Source of the DNA: a virus
DNA length: 27,314 nucleotides
Direction: 5' to 3' (one strand)
IMG/VR virus record: IMGVR_UViG_3300009285_001410
Span: 1 to 27,314 of that record
The translations under genes and the position numbers were made by a program. Of the stretch, positions 23,401-27,314 are shown piece by piece. The notes under the pieces are model-generated. The model made no database searches, was not told the origin of the DNA, and worked only from the letters and a program-made list of their open reading frames with translations. How positions within the stretch are numbered: the stretch's first letter is position 1; every line of letters begins with the position of its first letter.

Positions 23401-24545
23401 AGGAACCCCAAATGCGGCGGCGGTGGAGTCGTCGGCAAAGCCTTGCCGGCATGAACGTAATCGAAGAGAACCTTGTTGGTGTTCGTCTGTAGACAGTTCG
23501 GGCCGCAGCGAGATCTTGGATCAAATTCATCGGATGCGAGGTAGCGAATGACCTCCCAATACCTGTCGCTCTGCCAAATATCCTTGAATCGTTGCTCGCA
23601 GATGTTCCCGATGTGGAAAGCCTTATAGCGCTCGTTGAAGAGAAACCCGCAGGGAGCTATCAATCCGTTCCCCGACATCTGCAATATGAAGGGAGGGCCG
23701 TAACACTTGGAATACTCCCGCTTTCCGTCATTGGATATCCGGCTCCACTTCACCACTACCCGGAATTCGTCATCCCCCATTTCTTCTATCGTGCGGAATG
23801 TTTCGTGCAGCTTCTCGTATTTCGTGTAATCGATCCCGAGCTGCCCATCCACATCATCGGCGCAGTGCTTCACGATTGCGTAATCAGGCCGCAGCTTGGA
23901 TGCTAGTTCTGCGAACGGGATTAGCTCAGGCTCGTACTTCGGCTCGCACACAAGCTGCATGTTGATCGTGACTCCGAGTTTGTCGCGGCGCTTGATCTCC
24001 ATTGCGTCCTTGATGTTCTGCACCACCACATCGAACCACTCCGGTTTCACGCCCATGATGCGGGAATAGCCTTCCCTAGTCCCACCGGAGAAGTTGAACC
24101 GCAGGTAGGACAGATGCGGCAGGATGCGCTCCAGCATCTGGCGCTTCAGAACCTTGCCGTTGGTCCCGATGCCGATTTGCAGTCCTACTTTAGCCCCGTG
24201 CTCGATGGACTCGGCGTAGAACGGAACGATGCTCGATTCCCCGTCGCTGATAAGCGAAACGCCCTTTACCCCGATCTCGGCTGCATCAGAGAGGAACTGA
24301 AGCGCGATCTCTCGGGTAATTTCTTGACCCTGGCTCGCCTGCATCTGGGCGTAGCAGAACTCGCAGGCGTAATTACATTTGCGCGTCCAAGCCACGTCCA
24401 TGGTGATGGGCGCAATCTTCTCTCCCCTTTGCCATGCGGCGATGCGCTCCGGGTACCAGCCAACCTTTGTTGAATCCAATTGGTAATCGTAGATGCTTGG
24501 CTTTTCTACGATGTGATCGACAAGTTCCGGTAATGAGCTGCTCAT
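23397..24545 (-). CDS. Radical SAM protein with SPASM-like C-terminus
   Basis: A 382-residue radical SAM enzyme. The iron-sulphur motif CNYACEFC has Cys 57, 61 and 64 (CxxxCxxC), followed by YAQ. SLISDGESSIVPFY (97-110) is the glycine/SAM-contact region. Cys at 281, 299, 316, 347 and 351 suggest one or two further clusters, as in SPASM proteins, with SGNGLIAPCGFLF and HIGNICEQRFKDIW resembling the SPASM motif. No B12-binding domain is seen. No peptide precursor is near, so a sugar or nucleotide substrate is more likely than a RiPP; radical SAM enzymes that epimerise, dehydrate or deaminate sugars are known. The substrate is not known. ATG in an ATGA overlap; the GTG of the next gene overlaps its stop. 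Confidence 0.8.
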   Translation of the reverse strand: MSSSLPELVDHIVEKPSIYDYQLDSTKVGWYPERIAAWQRGEKIAPITMDVAWTRKCNYACEFCYAQMQASQGQEITREIALQFLSDAAEIGVKGVSLISDGESSIVPFYAESIEHGAKVGLQIGIGTNGKVLKRQMLERILPHLSYLRFNFSGGTREGYSRIMGVKPEWFDVVVQNIKDAMEIKRRDKLGVTINMQLVCEPKYEPELIPFAELASKLRPDYAIVKHCADDVDGQLGIDYTKYEKLHETFRTIEEMGDDEFRVVVKWSRISNDGKREYSKCYGPPFILQMSGNGLIAPCGFLFNERYKAFHIGNICEQRFKDIWQSDRYWEVIRYLASDEFDPRSRCGPNCLQTNTNKVLFDYVHAGKALPTTPPPPHLGFL

Positions 24546-24727
24546 AGACGATCCCTTTCGGCTGGAGTCATTTTGATTCTGAGTTTTGAGTCGTCGGCCA
24601 TGCGATCTTTAAAAACCCGACAGTCCAGCCCTGTAAGGGCGCGTAGGTGCTTCTCGAAATCGAGCAAAGCCTTGCCTTGGGCTTCGTTCGACACGCCTTC
24701 ATCGAACTTGACAATGACCTTGATCAT
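24542..24727 (-). CDS. Small protein of the sugar cassette, function unknown
   Basis: A 61-residue protein: MIKVIVKFDEGVSNEAQGKA, a helix with LLDFEKHLRALTGLDCRVF, then DDSKLRIKMTPAERDRL. It looks like a small alpha/beta protein with strand, helix and strand. I do not recognise a family. It is tightly coupled by ATGA overlaps to the aminotransferase gene before it and to the radical SAM gene after it, so it is probably translated. It may help one of them or be an independent accessory protein. Confidence 0.55.
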   Translation of the reverse strand: MIKVIVKFDEGVSNEAQGKALLDFEKHLRALTGLDCRVFKDRMADDSKLRIKMTPAERDRL

Positions 24728-25335
24728 TTGAAAGCCGGATGCTTGGAAAGATCCGGGTAGTCCTCTGAGCCGCCGATGTCGGCATTGACCTTCGGCAGAT
24801 GGTAGAGCCGCAGGAGCAGCGTGGCGGCCACAGATGGAATCATCAGGCAGTGGTGCCCGATGAGATCGAAGGTATCGTCGGCAGGATCAACGCCCTCGGT
24901 GCGACCGTCGAAGCGCATCCTGTGGAACCACGCATCTGCCTCGGGGTTGTCGTGAAGTATTGCTCCACCTTGCTCCGCACCGAGAATCTTGCGGGCCGCG
25001 AAACTCACGCACTGGAACCGGCCGGCGCGATACATGCCGGAAGTCAAGCGGCAGGCTGAGTCCCAAATAGGATAAGGGGCGAGCATGTATTCCCCTTTCC
25101 ATTCTTCATCTGCAAATTGCACCCAGCCGCCTGCATTAAGGATGGCGCATGGGACCGAAACATAAGTGCGCTTAGGAAGCTCGATGAAGCCACTGCACCC
25201 CTCGTCTTGGTCGAAGTGCCATTGCACAGCAAGCATGATCGCCGCCGTGCAACTGTTTACCGCCACCGCGAACGGCGCTCCGGTGTACTCGCACAGGGCC
25301 TTTTCGAAATCTTCTGTGACCTTATAGGGGTTCAA
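24724..25335 (-). CDS. Short DegT/DnrJ/EryC1/StrS-type aminotransferase
   Basis: Family members use PLP to put an amino group on keto-sugars. Counting from the TTG at 25335, this 203-residue protein shows NPYKVTEDFEKALCEYTGAP (2-21), VAVNSCTAAIMLAVQ (24-38; the 'v.Sgt.Al.lal' motif), PKRTYVSVPCAIL (54-66, like 'vp..Tf.at..ai'), WDSACRL with D92 at the PLP-ring Asp, and CVSFAARKILGAEQGGAI with K116 as the Schiff-base Lys. Cellular enzymes have about 370-390 residues; the C-terminal domain is missing. Two TTG starts are possible: 25341 lies only one base after AGGAGG, while 25335 lies seven bases after it and is preferred. It overlaps the NeuD-like gene. Confidence 0.75.
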   Translation of the reverse strand: MNPYKVTEDFEKALCEYTGAPFAVAVNSCTAAIMLAVQWHFDQDEGCSGFIELPKRTYVSVPCAILNAGGWVQFADEEWKGEYMLAPYPIWDSACRLTSGMYRAGRFQCVSFAARKILGAEQGGAILHDNPEADAWFHRMRFDGRTEGVDPADDTFDLIGHHCLMIPSVAATLLLRLYHLPKVNADIGGSEDYPDLSKHPAFK

Positions 25336-25777
25336 TCTCAAGCCTCCTCGCCTTCACAAGCGACCAAGCAGGAATCCTCGCACCGGGTGCTACGCCAACC
25401 CCTACCCCGATCAGCGCACCTTCCCCGACGTGGACATTCCCGCAGAGATGAGCCCCCGGAGCGATATGGGCGTAGTCCTTAACCAAGCAATCGTGATCGA
25501 CCGAGGCGCAGGTATTCACGATGCAATGCCTGCCTATCCGCGCTCCGGGTTGAATCACAGCTCCAGCCATGACTACCGTACCTTCCCCGATCACGACATC
25601 CCTTGCCACATAAGCTCTCGGGTGAATCTGCGCAGGAGCGAATCTCCACTCTTCTTTCTTCAACCGCTCTACCTCACACTTCCGGGATCGGTTATCACCT
25701 ACCGCAACAATCGCCCCGTTCCAGTCATCAACGAAATCCCTCAAGACCTTCGCATGGCCTCCATTGCCGACCATCAT
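25322..25777 (-). CDS. NeuD/PglD-like sugar acetyltransferase, short form
   Basis: These enzymes put acetyl groups on nonulosonic acids or on UDP-amino-sugars. The 151 residues open with MMVGNGGHAKVLRDF, the start of the N-terminal domain of NeuD/PglD ('GaGGHAkVv.d'), and continue with left-handed beta-helix repeats from about residue 49: IHPRAYVARDVVIGEGTVVM, AVIQPGARIG, and NTCASVDHDCLVKDYAHIAP with the likely catalytic H95. LCGNVHVGEGALIGVGVGVA follows. The family has about 200-215 residues, so the N-terminal domain is trimmed. The ATG at 25777 overlaps the nuclease stop (ATGA). The frame stays open upstream to 25933, but the extra residues are unlike the family. Confidence 0.8.
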   Translation of the reverse strand: MMVGNGGHAKVLRDFVDDWNGAIVAVGDNRSRKCEVERLKKEEWRFAPAQIHPRAYVARDVVIGEGTVVMAGAVIQPGARIGRHCIVNTCASVDHDCLVKDYAHIAPGAHLCGNVHVGEGALIGVGVGVAPGARIPAWSLVKARRLEIEPL

Positions 25778-26109
25778 TGCTTCAACGCCCTCTCTATCGT
25801 CGTCAACGCCTGACCGTTCTTGATGTGCTTTCCGGTGAACCGAAGAAGCTTCCAGCCAGACAACGTAAGGGCGTTGTATTTCTCTATGTCCTTTTCCATG
25901 CCCGAACCTCGGTTGTGCCTTCCGTTGACCCAACCACCGCCCTCAACCTCGATAGCCAGCTTTCGCTCGGCAAAAGCGAAATCAACTCTCCATTTCCTTA
26001 TCGGATGAAAGCGAAACTCGCTCGCATAGACCAAATGAACAGCGTCCATCTGCCATGCAAGCAAGACCTCTAAGGGCGAGCGCTTGAACTTTTGTGGGAT
26101 AGGTCTCAT
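25774..26109 (-). CDS. PD-(D/E)XK nuclease-like protein (DUF559/VSR-like)
   Basis: A 111-residue protein with the fold signature of short restriction-endonuclease-type nucleases: SPLEVLLAWQ, FRFHPIRKWRVDFAF (32-46, D43), LAIEVEGGGW (51-60, E54 and E56) and a C-terminal strand GWKLLRFTGKHI with a helix. This is the pattern of DUF559/VSR-type nucleases; 'D...ExE' acids would bind the metal. Between a NinB-like gene and the sugar cassette it may serve recombination, for instance as a junction or nicking nuclease; that is inferred. The ATG at 26109 is chosen for its ATGA overlap with the NinB-like gene; GAGG lies eight bases before it. A longer frame to 26148 would start inside the upstream gene. 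Confidence 0.7.
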   Translation of the reverse strand: MRPIPQKFKRSPLEVLLAWQMDAVHLVYASEFRFHPIRKWRVDFAFAERKLAIEVEGGGWVNGRHNRGSGMEKDIEKYNALTLSGWKLLRFTGKHIKNGQALTTIERALKQ

Positions 26110-26504
26110 GCGACCTCGGGCACGAGAAGACCTCTCTGAGCCGCCCACGCCTCCACCTGAGTCATGTAGTCCGCGAAGGCAGGTACATCAAGGGTGGTGC
26201 TGGAAACCGGCCTTACCAGCGTCTCGCCGCTCGGCAGGGCTATTTCCTCATGGCCGATGAACTTCCCCTTGAAGTACTCGTGCCAGACCTCGGCGGTGTA
26301 TTTCCGGCCCTCGACCTCCAGCTCGGCAATCTCTCCGAGGATTGACCAGTACCTTTTGTTTTGCTGAAGCGAGCGAGACTGCTTTGCTGGGGCGATGGTT
26401 AGAAGGTAGTCGTCCTCCTCGCGTATCAGGAAATTGGACAGCAGCGAAAGAACTTCCATCAGCCGCTTGCGGCTGTTGCCTATGCGGAAGCTGCGTTCGA
26501 TCAC
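26106..26504 (-). CDS. ninB: NinB-like recombination protein
   Basis: A 132-residue protein resembling lambda NinB (Orf), which helps phage recombination at single-stranded DNA. The family elements visible are RSLQQNKRYWSILGEIA (44-60), AEVWHEYFKGKFIG (71-84), PSGETLVRPVSSTTLDV and DYMTQVEAWAAQRGL, all typical of this family. The length (about 130-145 in relatives) fits. GTG start in a GTGA overlap with the small upstream gene. Confidence 0.85.
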   Translation of the reverse strand: MIERSFRIGNSRKRLMEVLSLLSNFLIREEDDYLLTIAPAKQSRSLQQNKRYWSILGEIAELEVEGRKYTAEVWHEYFKGKFIGHEEIALPSGETLVRPVSSTTLDVPAFADYMTQVEAWAAQRGLLVPEVA

Positions 26505-26671
26505 GCCGCGTCCTTCATCGCCATCCAGGCATAGGCCAATTCAGCAGGAGTTAAAGGTCTGTTCTCCCGCTTCCAGTTCTTCGGGTCGTCAAGCCAGTCA
26601 TCGTCTGCGATGGTGCGCACCGGAAGCCGGTTCAGCATCCGCTCGTGGGCGATGCGCTGCTCTAGGGTCAT
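26501..26671 (-). CDS. Small protein upstream of ninB, function unknown
   Basis: A 56-residue protein starting MTLEQRIAHERMLNRLPVRT and ending in RPLTPAELAYAWMAMKDAA, mainly helical with a Trp/Asp-rich middle (DDDWLDDPKNWK). I recognise no family. It fills the gap between the zinc-ribbon and ninB genes and ends in a GTGA overlap with ninB, which supports it as real. The ribosome-binding site is weak (GGA about ten bases before the ATG). It is too short for many ORF callers. Confidence 0.5.
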   Translation of the reverse strand: MTLEQRIAHERMLNRLPVRTIADDDWLDDPKNWKRENRPLTPAELAYAWMAMKDAA

Positions 26672-26699
26672 GGAGCAGTTCCGAAGGATGAACTAAGGT

Positions 26700-26894
26700 T
26701 CACGCGTTTTGTGTTACGTCGCTTTCATGTCCGCAGACGACGCACTTATCGCTGCCGTCCACGATCTCGGCGCGGCACTTCGGGCACTCGGGGAATACCG
26801 TTGCATGGCCGACTTCACCGCAGCATGCCCAAGTTGACGGCTCATGGCTTTGCGGCATGGTCTTGTAGCAAAACGGGCATGCGTAGCGGATCAT
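26700..26894 (-). CDS. Small zinc-ribbon protein
   Basis: A 64-residue protein with paired Cys motifs: CPFC (6-9), CC and a following His in the middle (WACCGEVGH), CPKC, and CVVCGH near the end. These give about two treble-clef or zinc-ribbon units ('CPKC......D.CVVCGH'). Such proteins bind zinc and sometimes DNA, RNA or proteins; the role here is unknown. The ATG at 26894 overlaps the methyltransferase stop (ATGA) and has AGAGGGG about eight bases upstream. A start at 26948 would be in the middle of the methyltransferase. Confidence 0.6.
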   Translation of the reverse strand: MIRYACPFCYKTMPQSHEPSTWACCGEVGHATVFPECPKCRAEIVDGSDKCVVCGHESDVTQNA

Positions 26895-27314
26895 GCGAAT
26901 AACCCCTCTGATTTGGCGATACGTTGCGCCCGGTAGGCACGTTCGCAAGTCGTATCGAAGTAGCGTTCTTCAATCTCACAAGCGACAACCTGGCGACCTT
27001 CGAGCAAGGCAGCCTCGACCGTGCTACCACTGCCGGTCATCGGGTCGTATACCGTCTCACCGAGCACGCTGCTGCTTTCAATAATCTGCCGCAGGATGTC
27101 TACCGGCTTTTCGTTCGGGTGCCGCTTCACGGCTCCACTGTTTGCGCGGAGGCTTCTCAAAATGCTGCCCTTCCGCAGACGCGCGGCAAGCTTCCCGTAG
27201 CCCTTCGCCAAGTTGGCCTTGCTGATCTCGTAGACGGCGAATTGAATCGGCTCGTGCTGCGGACCCCACGGGGCCGTCAAATCGCCCATGCCGATCATTT
27301 CCTTATCCCATATC
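26891..27314 (-). CDS. DNA methyltransferase (N6-adenine or N4-cytosine type), N-terminus cut by window edge
   Basis: The frame is open to the right edge, so the N-terminus, including the catalytic (D/S)PP(Y/W) motif, lies outside the window. Upstream of the ATG at 27298 the same frame reads IWDKE, the usual continuation of 'l.WdK...' in phage DNA methylases, so the ATG is internal. The rest shows GPQHEPIQFAVYE, RHPNEKPVDILRQIIESSS, and the SAM-binding motif I YDPMTGSGST with EAALLEGRQVVACEIEERYF. With the catalytic motif before motif I it is a beta-class enzyme. Met replaces the usual Phe in DPFxGSG. It may protect the phage DNA from restriction or mark it. Confidence 0.85.
   Translation of the reverse strand, partial: IWDKEMIGMGDLTAPWGPQHEPIQFAVYEISKANLAKGYGKLAARLRKGSILRSLRANSGAVKRHPNEKPVDILRQIIESSSVLGETVYDPMTGSGSTVEAALLEGRQVVACEIEERYFDTTCERAYRAQRIAKSEGLFA

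Noticed and set aside
24542-24727. RiPP precursor for the radical SAM enzyme
   Set aside because: The 61-residue product is evenly folded-looking, has only one Cys, and no leader/core division or peptidase/transporter gene is near.
15313-25777. Cassette as a DNA hypermodification system
   Set aside because: The methylase nearby and sugar genes made this worth considering, but no thymidylate-synthase-like hydroxymethylase, DNA glucosyltransferase or J-type enzyme is present; the glycosyltransferase is of a polysaccharide type.
25778-25933. N-terminal extension of the NeuD-like gene
   Set aside because: The frame is open, but the 52 extra residues are unlike the family and overlap the nuclease gene; the ATG at 25777 starts the known motif and has the ATGA overlap.
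25603-26073. Plus-strand frame of 156 codons
   Set aside because: Antisense to the nuclease and acetyltransferase genes, Pro/Ser/Arg-rich without domain pattern.
1-27314. tRNA genes, CRISPR arrays, insertion sequences, integrase or attachment sites
   Set aside because: None seen on either strand; nearly every base is in a coding frame of the minus strand.

Overview
This window is part of a tailed double-stranded DNA bacteriophage genome. It could be a free virus or a prophage; no integrase, attachment site or flanking host gene is visible. Every gene I support lies on the minus strand, so transcription runs from position 27314 down to 1. Genes are packed almost without gaps, many joined by ATGA, GTGA or TTGA stop/start overlaps, and many start with GTG or TTG. 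The virion genes (large portal, scaffold, capsid, a P22 gp10-like stabilisation protein) suggest a short-tailed phage, and the sugar genes are of types common in Gram-negative bacteria. The host assignment is inference.

In order of transcription there are three regions. (1) 25774-27314 is the end of a DNA-metabolism module: a DNA methyltransferase cut by the window edge, a zinc-ribbon protein, a small unknown protein, a NinB-like recombination protein and a PD-(D/E)XK nuclease. (2) 15313-25777 is a cassette of about 10.5 kb with 15 genes, nearly all for making unusual sugars. It holds an NeuD-like acetyltransferase, a short DegT aminotransferase, a small unknown protein, a radical SAM enzyme, heptose-type genes (nucleotidyltransferase, PfkB kinase, SIS isomerase), a two-subunit thiamine-diphosphate enzyme, a PseA/WbpG-like amidotransferase, a small HTH-like protein, a TIGR04372-type glycosyltransferase, NeuA, NeuC and NeuB homologues and a HisF-like protein. 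(3) 1-15316 starts with small proteins (HTH-like, unknown, two-helix membrane protein), then terminase small and large subunits, a DUF268-like methyltransferase, portal, small virion proteins, scaffold, major capsid protein, a decoration-like protein, a DUF115-like protein, head-tail adaptor, stabilisation protein, a GNAT-like protein and the start of a Gln-rich tail or ejection protein.

The main point of interest is the sugar cassette. NeuB, NeuC and NeuA together point to a CMP-activated nonulosonic acid (sialic, legionaminic or pseudaminic type). The amidotransferase and HisF-like protein suggest an acetamidino substituent, and the SIS/kinase/nucleotidyltransferase trio suggests a nucleotide-activated heptose. 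Most of these enzymes are much shorter than cellular relatives yet keep their core motifs. A DUF115-like protein (the domain type found in Maf flagellin glycosyltransferases) sits next to the capsid genes. One reading is that the phage makes its own glycan to decorate its virion; the other is that it alters the host surface. The sequence alone does not decide between them.

I see no tRNA, rRNA, CRISPR array, insertion sequence or integration site. One convincing hairpin terminator lies at 7992-8022, upstream of the scaffold and capsid genes. No stretch over 300 bases lacks a gene; the longest gap is 137 bases at 14048-14184.
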